Positions 1 to 8,589 of a DNA stretch of 64,000 bases are shown here, one piece after another; within the stretch, counting starts at the first letter, position 1, and every line of letters starts with the position of its first letter. The stretch is from the NCBI GenBank assembly GCA_049697115.1, contig JBAVVD010000052.1:28430-92429 (forward strand), given 5' to 3'. Origin of the DNA: JBAVVD01 sp049697115. GTDB taxonomy: Bacteria; Acidobacteriota; Aminicenantia; Aminicenantales; UBA4085. The position numbers and the translations under genes were made by a program. Under the pieces are notes generated by a model. The model was not told the DNA's origin and made no database searches. It saw nothing but the letters and a program-made list of their open reading frames with translations.

Positions 1-218
1 TAAAAACCCTGGAAGTAGAAAATCAGCAGATGCACGATGAGAAAGAGAGGGAAAATCGCCATGTAGGAGCGGAGAGAAGGAATTCCTTTGGCCGGGTCGA
101 CAGGAATAATGTAGGCATAAAACCGGAACAGATAGGAATACAAAAAGGAAACGGCAATGGCCGTGACATCGCTCAGGACAAAAAGACCCACCAGACGGGC
201 CCTGTGTCTGCGGATCAC
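1..218 (-). CDS. N-terminus of polyprenyl sugar-phosphate transferase (partial)
   Basis: Only the first 72 codons are in the window; the rest lies beyond the left edge. The start is a GTG at 218 with an AGGAG ribosome site a few bases upstream, and it overlaps the stop of the glycosyltransferase before it in a GTGA arrangement, so the two are translationally coupled. The visible part has a basic start (VIRRHRARL) and two hydrophobic segments around an RFY turn. That is how the membrane domain of WcaJ/WbaP-type undecaprenyl-phosphate sugar transferases begins. The membrane domain of CapD/PglF-type sugar dehydratases begins similarly, so the exact family is open. Its place at the end of a glycosyltransferase operon fits either one in surface polysaccharide assembly. 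Confidence 0.6.
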   Translation of the reverse strand, partial: MIRRHRARLVGLFVLSDVTAIAVSFLYSYLFRFYAYIIPVDPAKGIPSLRSYMAIFPLFLIVHLLIFYFQGF

Positions 219-1333
219 TTTTGCTCCTTATGCTCAGACCACTTTTTTCCCAGGTAAAGGGACAGCCTCTTCTTGAAGGCTTCCCGAGAAAATTCCATCG
301 CGTTGTCTCTTAAAGTCTCTTTATTAAATTCCATGCCCTGGAAATTGTCAAGCGCCCCAAGGAGGCTTTCGACCTTCAACTCCGGGAAAAAGACGCCGGT
401 CCTCTCCGGAATCACCGTCTCACAGGCCCCTCCCCGGCCGTATGCGATAACCGGCGTTCCGCTGGCCTGGGCTTCCAGTGCGGTGATGCCGAAGTCCTCT
501 TCTCCGGGCATAATTAACGCTCTGGCTTCCTGGTAGAAACGCAAGAGATCCCGGGCTTCCAGCGATCCGAAAAACGTGATATTGGCGCGGGCCATCTTTT
601 TAAGCCTTTTGTATTCCGGCCCCTGTCCGACTATCCTCAGTTCTCCGCCCGAACGATTGAAGGCCGCAATGGCCAGGTCGATCCTCTTGTAAGGAACCAG
701 GGCCGAGACGATCAGATAATAGCTCTTCTCAGGCACTTTTTCAGCCGGCCTGAAAAAATGAGTATCCACGGGGGGGCAAATGACATCGGACCGGCGTCTG
801 TAGTATTTCCAGATTCGGCGGGCGGTGTTCCTTGAATTGGCGATAAAATGATCGACCCGTGAAGAGGACGATTCGTCCCAGCCTCTGAGATAGTGGATAA
901 CGGGCGGGATACAAATCCGGGTGAAAAAAGAAAGTCTCTTTTGGGAAAAGTAAGAATAATACTGATTCCAGGCATAACGGACAGGAGAATGGATATAAGA
1001 AATATGGAGGGCATCCGGATGGGGGATAACACCTTTGACGGCACAATGGGAACTGGAGATAATCCAGTCATAATCCTGAAGATCGAAGAGTTCAGAGGCC
1101 AGAGGAAAAAGCGGAAGATAATAGCGGTACCTTTTCTTTAAAAATGGAAGTTTCTGGATAAAACTTGTCCGGATTTCGCGCTCTTCAATGTGTTCAACCT
1201 GGGTCCCCGGAAAATGAAATAGAGTGTAGATCGGCGCCTGGGGAAAGATTTCGGCCAGGACTTCAAGCACCTTCTCTCCCCCCCGCTGGCCTGTCAGCCA
1301 GTCATGGACAAGAGCCACTTTGACGTCATCCAT
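215..1333 (-). CDS. Glycosyltransferase family 4, surface polysaccharide
   Basis: A 372-residue GT-B fold glycosyltransferase expected to move a sugar from a nucleotide donor to a lipid-linked glycan at the inner face of the membrane. It opens with VALVHDWLTGQRGGEKV, the usual N-terminus of a GT4 subgroup in exopolysaccharide clusters, and has an intact E-x7-E donor motif (EDFGITALE) near residue 290. The start ATG at 1333 has no Shine-Dalgarno sequence. Instead a TTGACA-N17-TATAAT promoter ends eight bases before it, so the message may be leaderless. The gene is coupled by a GTGA overlap to the sugar-phosphate transferase downstream. Donor and acceptor sugars cannot be told from sequence. 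Confidence 0.88.
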   Translation of the reverse strand: MDDVKVALVHDWLTGQRGGEKVLEVLAEIFPQAPIYTLFHFPGTQVEHIEEREIRTSFIQKLPFLKKRYRYYLPLFPLASELFDLQDYDWIISSSHCAVKGVIPHPDALHISYIHSPVRYAWNQYYSYFSQKRLSFFTRICIPPVIHYLRGWDESSSSRVDHFIANSRNTARRIWKYYRRRSDVICPPVDTHFFRPAEKVPEKSYYLIVSALVPYKRIDLAIAAFNRSGGELRIVGQGPEYKRLKKMARANITFFGSLEARDLLRFYQEARALIMPGEEDFGITALEAQASGTPVIAYGRGGACETVIPERTGVFFPELKVESLLGALDNFQGMEFNKETLRDNAMEFSREAFKKRLSLYLGKKWSEHKEQK

Positions 1334-1341
1334 CGGATTTG

Positions 1342-1370
1342 ATTATATGAGGGGGGTGGATAATTGTCAA
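1342..1370 (-). promoter_or_regulatory. Sigma70-type promoter, possibly leaderless
   Basis: Read on the minus strand: TTGACA (1370-1365), a 17-base spacer, TATAAT (1347-1342), then only eight bases to the ATG at 1333. Both boxes match consensus perfectly. The transcription start would fall at or next to the start codon. Confidence 0.75.
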
Positions 1371-1427
1371 TTCGAGCCCACAGGGACCATCGCGGCCCAA
1401 TCTTTATGGGTAGCCGAATTCCCGACA

Positions 1428-2579
1428 TTAAAAGGAGAGTTTCTGCCTGTAGAGGTCAAGATACAGGCTCTGTGTCTGTTCCACCATCCGGACGAGGTCA
1501 AAACGCGGCGGAATCAACTCCTTTGCCTTCTGGCCAAGGTTCCGGGCCTGTTGCCTGTCCTCGAGCAGGCGAACGATCGCGTGGGCCAGAATCTCCGGAT
1601 TTTTGGGAGGAACGAGAATCCCGGTCTCGCCATCCTTGATGACCTCTCTCACCCCATCGATGTCTGTGGCGACGATGGGCTTTCCCAAAGCGGCCGCCTC
1701 CAGAAGAGCGAGCGGAAGCCCCTCCCAGAGGGAAGGAAGGGCAAAGACGTCGAAATAGGAAAGAAGCTCCCTGGCATCCGTCCTTTCTCCCAGAAGTAAA
1801 AAATATCTCTGGACTCCCAGCCGCTTCGCTTCCTGTCTCAACTTCTGCTCCAGCGGCCCCCCTCCGGCAACCAGGATTTGAGCTTCCGGAATTCGGCGGT
1901 GGATGATCGATGCGGCCCTGAGGAAGTATATAATCCCTTTCTGCCGGTGGAGGCGGGCCACCGTTCCAACGACCGGATGATCCCTGGCCGTCTTCAATTT
2001 CCGTTTCCATTCTTCCTCTCTTCCCTCAGAGCCTCCGGCCTCCGTCGGCGGGGAAAAATCCACTCCATTTTTTATCAAATGCATCTTGTCCTCAGGCGCC
2101 AGTTTGAATTTTTTCCCACTCCTCAGGTCTGCTTCGGAGACAACAATGATCCCGTCGGTGAAGCGGGAAAAATGTCTCTCGAGAAAAATTAAGGCCCATT
2201 TGCGAACAACGTTCCGGTAATGAAGATAATGAATGCCGTGAAGAGTATGAATGACTACCGGAGTGCGGCTGCGGCGGGAGGCCCAACGTCCATACAACCC
2301 GGCCACTCCGCCGTGCGTATGGAGGATGTCAATTTTCTGACGGTCGAGAAGAGAGGCAATCTCTTTCACCGGAGTTTGTCTGAACCTCCGGCTGAAAGAA
2401 ATGGGATAAAAATGGATGCGGTTTTTTTCAAGGGCACGGATGAATGGCCCCCCTTCTCTCGAACAGACGAAAACCTCAAACCGTTCTCTGTCCAGGCTCC
2501 TTGCCAGAGCCAGGAGGGCCATCTGTCCTCCTCCCAGAAACGGCTGGTCGATCATCTCCAGAATCCTGATTTTCTTCAT
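1428..2579 (-). CDS. Glycosyltransferase family 4
   Basis: A 383-residue GT-B glycosyltransferase. The N-terminal half has the glycine-rich acceptor-side loop (MIDQPFLGGGQMALL), and the C-terminal half has the nucleotide-sugar site with an intact E-x7-E motif (EGLPLALLE) followed by GKPIVATDIDGVREV. It begins at an ATG preceded by AAAGAGG at good spacing. About 85 bases separate it from the GT2 gene before it, and about 95 bases holding a strong promoter separate it from the GT4 gene after it. It belongs to the same polysaccharide cluster; substrate unknown. Confidence 0.88.
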   Translation of the reverse strand: MKKIRILEMIDQPFLGGGQMALLALARSLDRERFEVFVCSREGGPFIRALEKNRIHFYPISFSRRFRQTPVKEIASLLDRQKIDILHTHGGVAGLYGRWASRRSRTPVVIHTLHGIHYLHYRNVVRKWALIFLERHFSRFTDGIIVVSEADLRSGKKFKLAPEDKMHLIKNGVDFSPPTEAGGSEGREEEWKRKLKTARDHPVVGTVARLHRQKGIIYFLRAASIIHRRIPEAQILVAGGGPLEQKLRQEAKRLGVQRYFLLLGERTDARELLSYFDVFALPSLWEGLPLALLEAAALGKPIVATDIDGVREVIKDGETGILVPPKNPEILAHAIVRLLEDRQQARNLGQKAKELIPPRFDLVRMVEQTQSLYLDLYRQKLSF

Positions 2580-2663
2580 GACGGCCTCTTTGATATTTCC
2601 GTTGATTCCTTCCTGCCTGTTTTCTCGAATGGAGTGGGAATCCAGAAATCGTCCATGCGTATC

Positions 2664-3551
2664 TTACGTTCTGTCCTTTTTTGAAAGTTGATCAAACGCT
2701 CTCTGAAGATCCCGCCCGTTGCTCCGGAACGCTCCCCGCGCCGTCAATACCCAAAAATTGATTCGTAGATAAAGGCGGAGCCAGAAAAGCGAAATCTTTG
2801 AATTGTGCTTCCGGTAATAATACACCTGGCTTTCCCGGTACGCCAGGCGGCTCTGCAGAGCCCTGAAGCGGGTCGTCGCCCCGCCCTCATGGAAGACCTT
2901 TGCGGCGGGCAGGTAGAGAAGTTTCCCTCCCTTCTTCCGGATCCTCATGCAGAGGTCAATGTCCTCAAAATAAAGGAAAAAATTCTCGTCAAATCCGCCC
3001 GCTTCCTCCACAATTCTTTTCCGGGCCAGAAAACAGGCCGCGCTCAGCCAGCCGACTTCCCGTTTCTTTCGAGCCCATTTCAGCCTTGTCCGGAGGCAGA
3101 AATTTAACAGACATTTCCGGAGAAGCTCGGAAAAAAAATTCACCGTATTCCCAAAAGAAACCTGGAAAGATTTATCTTTCCTCAGAAGGGCCGGGCCGAC
3201 CGCCCCAACCGCCGGATCGACCTTCAGCTCACGGAGGAGAAGGTTCAACGCCTCGGGTGCAATGACAGTGTCGGTGTTCAAAAAGAGGACGTATTCCCCC
3301 CGGCTAGCCTTCACGCCCTGGTTATTGGCCCTGGCGAACCCGACATTTTCCGTGTTGCGGATCAGTTGGACTGCCGGAAAATTGCGGGTGACGTACTCCG
3401 GACTTCCGTCCGAAGAGTTGTTGTCCACGACTATCGTCTCAAAGTCCATTCCCCGGGCGCTTCTCTCGATCGCCGGCAGACATTCTTCGAGATGCATCCT
3501 GTCATTAAAATTCACAAGAATACAGGAAAGCGCGATTCCCAGTTCGGTCAC
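2664..3551 (-). CDS. Glycosyltransferase family 2, rhamnosyltransferase-like
   Basis: A 295-residue GT-A fold transferase. Visible motifs are SCILVNFN at the N-terminus, VDNNSSDGS at the nucleotide site, FLNTDTV as the metal-binding aspartate motif, and YFEDIDLCMRIR as the ED-containing catalytic motif typical of WbbL/rhamnosyltransferase-like GT2 enzymes. It starts at a GTG with GGAGGAGA upstream, six bases after the stop of the preceding GT4 gene, so it is in the same operon. It probably adds one sugar to the lipid-linked repeat unit. The rhamnose assignment is only by resemblance. Confidence 0.85.
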   Translation of the reverse strand: MTELGIALSCILVNFNDRMHLEECLPAIERSARGMDFETIVVDNNSSDGSPEYVTRNFPAVQLIRNTENVGFARANNQGVKASRGEYVLFLNTDTVIAPEALNLLLRELKVDPAVGAVGPALLRKDKSFQVSFGNTVNFFSELLRKCLLNFCLRTRLKWARKKREVGWLSAACFLARKRIVEEAGGFDENFFLYFEDIDLCMRIRKKGGKLLYLPAAKVFHEGGATTRFRALQSRLAYRESQVYYYRKHNSKISLFWLRLYLRINFWVLTARGAFRSNGRDLQRAFDQLSKKDRT

Positions 3552-3557
3552 GGCACT

Positions 3558-4712
3558 CTATTCTCCTCCAAGGCACCCCGCCAGAGCCTGTTCAATCAGC
3601 TCAATTTGTCGGTCCAGCGTAAATTGTTCTCTGACTGTCTGGAGGCCCTTCCGGACAACGGCCTCGATTCTCTCCCGATTCCGGAGTATATCTTCCAGGG
3701 ACGCGGCCAGCACTTCCGGGTCGCGGGAATCCATCAGAAATCCATTTTCCCCATGGCGGATGATTTCCGGAATACCTCCGGACTTGACAGCCAGAACCGG
3801 CGTGCCTGCCGCCATCGCATGAAGGACGACGCGGCCGAAAGACTCAACCAGAGAAGCCACCACAAGCACATCCATTAATTTCAAGAGGTCCATGAGGTCC
3901 TTTCGAAATCCTGTAAACTTCACCCGGTCCCCGAGGCCGAGCCGCCGGACAAGCCTTTCCAGGCGGCGGTAATAGCCCCGGTCGCCGATACTGCCCACGA
4001 CAAGCAGCTTCAAGCCGGAAAATCTCGAGGACAGAAGCGCTGTCACCTGAATCAGTTCCCGCTGCCCTTTGCCCTTGTAGATCTTGCCGATTATGCCCAG
4101 GACGACATCCCCTTTTTGGACTCCCCATTCCTCCTTTAATGCTTCGCTGGGGGAGCGGTCCTCTTCCGGAATGTCGATGCCGTTGTAGACCAGAGACACG
4201 CGGTCCAATTCGCCAAAAGCCCTCTGCGTGGCCAAAGAATTGACAATGACCCTGGAGGACAGCGAATGTATCCATCTGACGAGGCAGCGGCTGCCGAAAA
4301 GGAAGTGCAGCAGAGGACGTTCTCCCCTCAGAATCTCATGAACGGCCCAGATATGGGGCACTCCGCTTTTTTTGGCGGCGAGAGCGCCGCTGCAATTCGC
4401 CGCGGAGTTAGAAAAAACAAGGTCAATCTCTTTTTCCCGAATCATCTTCACCAGGCGGAAGATCCCTCTGATATTCCAGATCCAGGCCAGCGGCTGCTTC
4501 CAGATTCCGGCCCGTCTCGTGAGCCACCATTTCATGGAGAGGATATTTGTCTCGATACCCAATTTTTTCATCTCCGCTTCCAAAGGGCCGGAGCGGGGGA
4601 GAACAAGAAAAGGCCGGAATTTATCCCTGTTGATTCTCCCCAGGGTATGAAGAAGCCACTGTTCGGCGCCGCTGAGCTCGGCCGAATGGGAAACGAAAAG
4701 GATGTTCCTCAC
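3558..4712 (-). CDS. Glycosyltransferase family 4 with altered E-x7-E motif
   Basis: A 384-residue GT4-type protein starting VRNILFVSHSAELSGAEQW, a standard GT4 N-terminus. The start chosen is GTG at 4712: it has GGAG upstream and forms a GTGA overlap with the preceding gene, whereas an upstream ATG at 4769 would add 19 unrelated residues and overlap that gene by 61 bases. The donor site reads ESFGRVVLH, so the second glutamate of E-x7-E is a histidine. The rest of the site (AGTPVLAV, GGIPEII) is normal. The change may alter donor handling or simply mark a subfamily. Confidence 0.85.
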   Translation of the reverse strand: MRNILFVSHSAELSGAEQWLLHTLGRINRDKFRPFLVLPRSGPLEAEMKKLGIETNILSMKWWLTRRAGIWKQPLAWIWNIRGIFRLVKMIREKEIDLVFSNSAANCSGALAAKKSGVPHIWAVHEILRGERPLLHFLFGSRCLVRWIHSLSSRVIVNSLATQRAFGELDRVSLVYNGIDIPEEDRSPSEALKEEWGVQKGDVVLGIIGKIYKGKGQRELIQVTALLSSRFSGLKLLVVGSIGDRGYYRRLERLVRRLGLGDRVKFTGFRKDLMDLLKLMDVLVVASLVESFGRVVLHAMAAGTPVLAVKSGGIPEIIRHGENGFLMDSRDPEVLAASLEDILRNRERIEAVVRKGLQTVREQFTLDRQIELIEQALAGCLGGE

Positions 4713-5866
4713 CGGTTCTCCAGAAGCGTGCGATAAAATTCCAGTGTCTCTGCCGCCGTCTTTTTCCAACTGAAATCCTGGGCCCTCTTTTTCCCTCTTT
4801 CCTTGAGAGCCCGCCTCAGATTTTCATCCTCCAGAACGAGAAGGATCTGATCCGCTATATCCTCGGGCTCATCCGGACGAAAATAAATGGCGGCGTCCCT
4901 GGCGACCTCAGGAAGGGCGGCGACTCCGGAAGCGACAACCGGCACCCCGCAGGCCATCGCCTCAAGAAGAGGAAGCCCGAATCCCTCACAATACGAAGGG
5001 AACGTAAAGACGGCAGCCAGATGATACAGACATTTGAGCTCCTTTTCAGGAAGATACCCGAGAATTTTCACCCGGGACTCTAGCCCGCAAGCGGAAATCC
5101 TTTTTTTGAGGTTTTCATGGTCTCCGCCCTTTCTTCCGACGATCACTAATGCGGTATTCCGCTTTTTTTGGTGCAAAATCCTGAGGGCTTCCACCAGGTT
5201 CAGGAGATTCTTTCTCGGCTCCGTTGCTCCGACAAAGAGGACGAACTCCGGAGGAAGGCCGAATGTGCGCCTTGTCTCCTCCAGCTCATCCGGTGAAACA
5301 GCCTCATTGAAGACCGGGCTCAATCCCAGATAGGTCACCCTCATTTTTCTCTCATCAAGGCCGAATCTCTCCCTGACGGCATCTTGAGTGAAGCGTGAAA
5401 TAGTGACGATCCCGTCCGCCCGCTCAAGGGCGCTCTTCGTCTTTTTTAAGAAACTCCTTCTGGCCTCCCGGTCGGCCTTTCCCGGAAAGTCAAGGAAGAA
5501 CAAATCGCATACCGTGACCACTTTCTTGCCGGCCGTGGGAAGGATCAGGGGAGTGGGGGAATGGGTCAAATCGAGTTTTGTTCTGAAAAAAAAATCCAGG
5601 CGGGGACAACCGCAATTGTGCCAGAAAAAATTAACCGCCCTGACGGGCCAGCGAAAATCACGGAACTGCATCCGGCGAAACGGAGGCACTCGGGAGGGCT
5701 CAAACCTGTCTTTCCAGGATGAGGAGAAGAGGAAATATTCATTGTTCTGGTCCATCTCGGCCAGTTGAATGAGAAGATTCCTGAAGTAGATGCCTACGCC
5801 CGTTTCCTCTCTGAGAAAGGGACGAAGGTCAAAGCCGATCTTCATTTTGAGTAAATGTATGCGCAA
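4709..5866 (-). CDS. Glycosyltransferase family 4, first gene of operon
   Basis: A 385-residue mannosyltransferase-like GT4 protein with RPFLREETGVGIYFRNL at the N-terminus, GATEPRKNLLNLVEAL in the middle and an intact E-x7-E (EGFGLPLLE) near residue 300. It is the first gene in the direction of transcription. The start is uncertain: a TTG at 5866 has a close GAGG, while an ATG at 5845 (MKIGFDLRPF) matches where family members usually begin but has no ribosome site. It ends in a GTGA overlap with the next gene, which supports one transcript for the cluster. Confidence 0.86.
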   Translation of the reverse strand: MRIHLLKMKIGFDLRPFLREETGVGIYFRNLLIQLAEMDQNNEYFLFSSSWKDRFEPSRVPPFRRMQFRDFRWPVRAVNFFWHNCGCPRLDFFFRTKLDLTHSPTPLILPTAGKKVVTVCDLFFLDFPGKADREARRSFLKKTKSALERADGIVTISRFTQDAVRERFGLDERKMRVTYLGLSPVFNEAVSPDELEETRRTFGLPPEFVLFVGATEPRKNLLNLVEALRILHQKKRNTALVIVGRKGGDHENLKKRISACGLESRVKILGYLPEKELKCLYHLAAVFTFPSYCEGFGLPLLEAMACGVPVVASGVAALPEVARDAAIYFRPDEPEDIADQILLVLEDENLRRALKERGKKRAQDFSWKKTAAETLEFYRTLLENR

Positions 5867-5886
5867 CGCCTCGAAAAGTCAAACGC

Positions 5887-5915
5887 TTGCTTCTTCTATT
5901 CAGCAGTGATATAGT
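5887..5915 (+). promoter_or_regulatory. Promoter of M20 hydrolase gene
   Basis: TTGCTT (5887-5892), 17-base spacer, TATAGT (5910-5915), lying in the divergent gap between the glycosyltransferase cluster and the M20 gene. Confidence 0.55.
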
Positions 5916-5950
5916 TCATGGCTGCATTCAATTCGAGAAGGAGTGAATTT

Positions 5951-7177
5951 ATGGTTTTTGAAAATATTTCTAAACGCATTGATACATTTCGTGATGGAAT
6001 GGTTGACCTTCAAATCAAACTGGCCTCTGTTCCAGCCATTTCCCCCACCAGCGGAGGAGAAGGGGAAGTCAAAAAAGCCGAGGTCCTAGTGGACTTTTTG
6101 AAAAAGAATAATTTCCAGAATATTGATGTTATTAAGGCCCCTGACATCGATGCCCCTGCCGGATATCGGCCAAACATCCTTGCCTATTTCCGGGGAAAAA
6201 GCTCCGCTAAAACAGTCTGGATTATGACGCACATGGACGTGGTTCCGCCCGGAGAGCTTTCCCTCTGGAAAGGCGATCCCTTCCGGCCCTGGGTGGAGGA
6301 GGGGAAAATTTACGGCCGCGGAGTGGAGGACAATCAGCAGGCTATGGTCGCCTCGCTCTTTGCGGTCCGGGCTTTTCAGGCTGAAGGAATCAAGCCAAGT
6401 TATGACATCGGCCTGGCCATGGTCGCCGACGAAGAGACCGGAAGCGATAAAGGAATCGGCTACGTCCTTCAACACGACAGGATCTTCCGCCCTCAGGATT
6501 TGATCATCGTACCGGATGCCGGAAATCCGGAAGGAACTCTCATCGAAGTGGCGGAAAAGAGCCTCCTCTGGCTGAAATTTAAAACCCTAGGAAAACAGGC
6601 GCACGGATCCATGCCGTCCAAAGGAATCAACAGTTTTAAAGCCGCCTCCTATCTCGTTACCGAACTGGACAGCCTCTACGGAATTTTTGCCTATAAAGAC
6701 CCTCTTTTTGATCCGCCCATCTCGACGTTCGAGCCGACCAAAAAAGAGTCGAATGTGCCCAACATCAATACCATTCCTGGCGATGATATTTTCTACATGG
6801 ACAGCCGGATTCTCCCCCGGTACAAAGTCGAGGAAGTGGAAGCAAAAATCAGGGAAATCACGGCCAAAATCGAAAAAAAATTCAAAGTCAAGATCAACGT
6901 GGAAGAAAACCAGAAGGCGCCGGCCGCCCCTTCCACCTCGGCGGAAGCGCCGGTCGTAAAAGCCCTGGAAAAAGCCATCCATCAGGTCTACCAGAAAAAG
7001 GGGAAAGCCATGGGAATCGGCGGAGGAACCGTGGCCGCGCTTTTTCGACGGGCCGGATTTGAAGCCGCCTGCTGGTCACGGATTGATGAGATGGCCCATC
7101 AGCCCAATGAATACTGCGTCATCAACAATATGCTGGGCGATTCGAAAGTTTTCGCCCATATCTTCCTCCAGGAATAG
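5951..7177 (+). CDS. M20 family metallo-hydrolase (ArgE/DapE/carboxypeptidase type)
   Basis: A 408-residue cytosolic zinc hydrolase cleaving amide bonds of N-acyl amino acids or small peptides. Metal and catalytic residues are in place: HMDVVPPG near residue 94, GRGVEDNQQ with the bridging aspartate near 127, DEETGSDKG with the general-base glutamate near 162, PDAG with a metal aspartate, and the C-terminal metal histidine in EMAHQPNEY. The dimerisation domain lies between about residues 200 and 315. The start at 5951 is chosen because AAGGAG sits eight bases upstream; an earlier ATG at 5918 lacks this. ArgE, DapE and peptidase specificities cannot be separated here. Confidence 0.88.
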   Translation: MVFENISKRIDTFRDGMVDLQIKLASVPAISPTSGGEGEVKKAEVLVDFLKKNNFQNIDVIKAPDIDAPAGYRPNILAYFRGKSSAKTVWIMTHMDVVPPGELSLWKGDPFRPWVEEGKIYGRGVEDNQQAMVASLFAVRAFQAEGIKPSYDIGLAMVADEETGSDKGIGYVLQHDRIFRPQDLIIVPDAGNPEGTLIEVAEKSLLWLKFKTLGKQAHGSMPSKGINSFKAASYLVTELDSLYGIFAYKDPLFDPPISTFEPTKKESNVPNINTIPGDDIFYMDSRILPRYKVEEVEAKIREITAKIEKKFKVKINVEENQKAPAAPSTSAEAPVVKALEKAIHQVYQKKGKAMGIGGGTVAALFRRAGFEAACWSRIDEMAHQPNEYCVINNMLGDSKVFAHIFLQE

Positions 7178-7186
7178 TTGTCAAAA

Positions 7187-7507
7187 ATGTCGGGCTATTA
7201 CCTCATCCTCTCCACTGTGCCCGATGAACAAAAAGGCCAGGAAATCGCGAGAGAACTGGTCAGAGAAAGGCTGGCGGCCTGCGTGACGGTTTCTCCGGCC
7301 TGCCGGTCTTTTTATTGGTGGGAAGAGAAATTGACAGAGGACACCGAATACATGCTCTATATCAAAACCAAAGCCAGCCTGTATGCGAAACTTGAAGCCA
7401 AACTCAAAGCGCTTCACCCGTATTCGGTTCCGGAGATTATCGCTCTTCCCATCGTCAAAGGGCACGAAAAATACTTGAGCTGGCTTAACACAGAGGTTAA
7501 AGATTAG
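7187..7507 (+). CDS. cutA: Divalent-cation tolerance protein CutA
   Basis: A 106-residue CutA1 protein, a trimeric ferredoxin-like fold protein linked to copper and other divalent metal tolerance, though its true function is debated. The family pattern is clear: STVPDEQ at the N-terminus, ERLAACVTVSP in the middle, FYWWEEKLTEDTEYMLYIKT, and the C-terminal PYSVPEIIALPI. The ATG at 7187 is chosen; a TTG directly after the M20 stop at 7178 has a closer AGGA and would add three residues. It follows the M20 gene immediately and is probably co-transcribed, and it ends in a 4-base convergent overlap with the deacetylase-like gene. Confidence 0.93.
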   Translation: MSGYYLILSTVPDEQKGQEIARELVRERLAACVTVSPACRSFYWWEEKLTEDTEYMLYIKTKASLYAKLEAKLKALHPYSVPEIIALPIVKGHEKYLSWLNTEVKD

Positions 7508-8448
7508 GAATAGTTGCGCTGGGCCTTCCGCGCAACGTTAATTGTATTCATGTGGACAGCCACGCTGTCTTCCACATCCGGGGCGTAGCCTCCGGCAAAA
7601 AGAACCACCACAGGAAGACCGAGTTGCCGCGCTCCCTCTATCACAATCCCGTCTCTCGCCTGGAGTCCGTCTTTGGTGAGAGTCAGCCCTCCCAGCTGGT
7701 CTTCCCCGAGCGGATCGGCACCGGCCAGGTAGAACACCAGGTCGGGGCGGAACTCCTGATACAGACGAGGAAAATAATTTTTCATCGCCGACAGATACGC
7801 CGCATCCCCATCTCCCGTCCAGAGCCCCACATCGACCGTGCTTGAGGGCTTTTCCGCCGGATAAATATCCATCTGATGCAGCGAAAATGTGTACACGTAT
7901 TTTTTTCGGGCAAAAATAAACGCGGTGCCGTTCCCCTGATGGAGGTCGCAATCGACCACCATTGCCCGTTGAATCCTCCCCTCCTTTTTCATTTTTTCCA
8001 GGGCTACGGCGACGTCATTCAGAACACAGAAACCTTCGCCGTGGTCGGGAAAGGCATGATGAAATCCTCCGCCGATGTGCACGGCCAGACCTTCTTTGAG
8101 GGCTGTTTCCGCGGCCAGGATCGTCCCTCCCACAAACAGCCAGGCAAAGCAAATCAGGCCGGGAGAATAGGGGAGCTCCAGAGCAAGAATTTCCGACGGC
8201 GTCAGGCTTCCGGTTTTAAGTTTCTTCAAGTATTTCGGCGAATGGACCAGAAGAAGGTCTTCGTCCCGCGCGGGATGGGGCTGCAGAAAGTCTTCTCTTT
8301 TGGCGCCCATGGCCAGCAGACGCTCATAGACAAGTCTGTATTTTTTTACGGGGAAAACATGCTTTCCGATGTCCACAATCCAATATTCTTCACTATACAC
8401 AAACTTGAAAGGAAACTTCTTTCTCTGGAAATATTTGAAGAGATTCAT
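7504..8448 (-). CDS. Histone deacetylase family hydrolase
   Basis: A 314-residue protein of the arginase/deacetylase superfamily, which removes acetyl groups from lysine or polyamine amines using zinc. All catalytic elements are visible: the tandem histidines in GGGFHHAFPDHGEGFC, the zinc ligands in VVDCDLHQGNGTA, the second aspartate in AGADPLGEDQLGG, and the transition-state tyrosine in AGGYAPD. The length suits bacterial class I/IV-like members. The ATG at 8448 is chosen; a TTG at 8478 with a distant GAGG would add ten residues. It is convergent with cutA. Bacterial relatives act on acetylpolyamines, acetoin-related substrates or protein lysines; the substrate is not evident. Confidence 0.88.
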   Translation of the reverse strand: MNLFKYFQRKKFPFKFVYSEEYWIVDIGKHVFPVKKYRLVYERLLAMGAKREDFLQPHPARDEDLLLVHSPKYLKKLKTGSLTPSEILALELPYSPGLICFAWLFVGGTILAAETALKEGLAVHIGGGFHHAFPDHGEGFCVLNDVAVALEKMKKEGRIQRAMVVDCDLHQGNGTAFIFARKKYVYTFSLHQMDIYPAEKPSSTVDVGLWTGDGDAAYLSAMKNYFPRLYQEFRPDLVFYLAGADPLGEDQLGGLTLTKDGLQARDGIVIEGARQLGLPVVVLFAGGYAPDVEDSVAVHMNTINVARKAQRNYS

Positions 8449-8511
8449 AGGAATGTCAGCGAATGTATTACATATCAAAAAAAAAGAACCTCGTAAAGAA
8501 AAAGAAAAATG

Positions 8512-8520
8512 TGCTATAAT
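8512..8520 (+). promoter_or_regulatory. Extended -10 promoter of flavoprotein operon
   Basis: TGCTATAAT, a perfect extended -10 element with no good -35 box upstream, about 70 bases before the TTG start at 8590. It sits in the divergent gap with the deacetylase-like gene. Confidence 0.5.
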
Positions 8521-8589
8521 TTTTGTCTTTATTCATGTCACCTCTTTTAATAATACGTTTCAATCTTCAGCCATAATAAGGAGGGTGAT

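Noticed and set aside
30..257. Plus-strand ORF over the window start.
   Set aside because: It is the antisense of the sugar-phosphate transferase start, which has a ribosome site and coupling.
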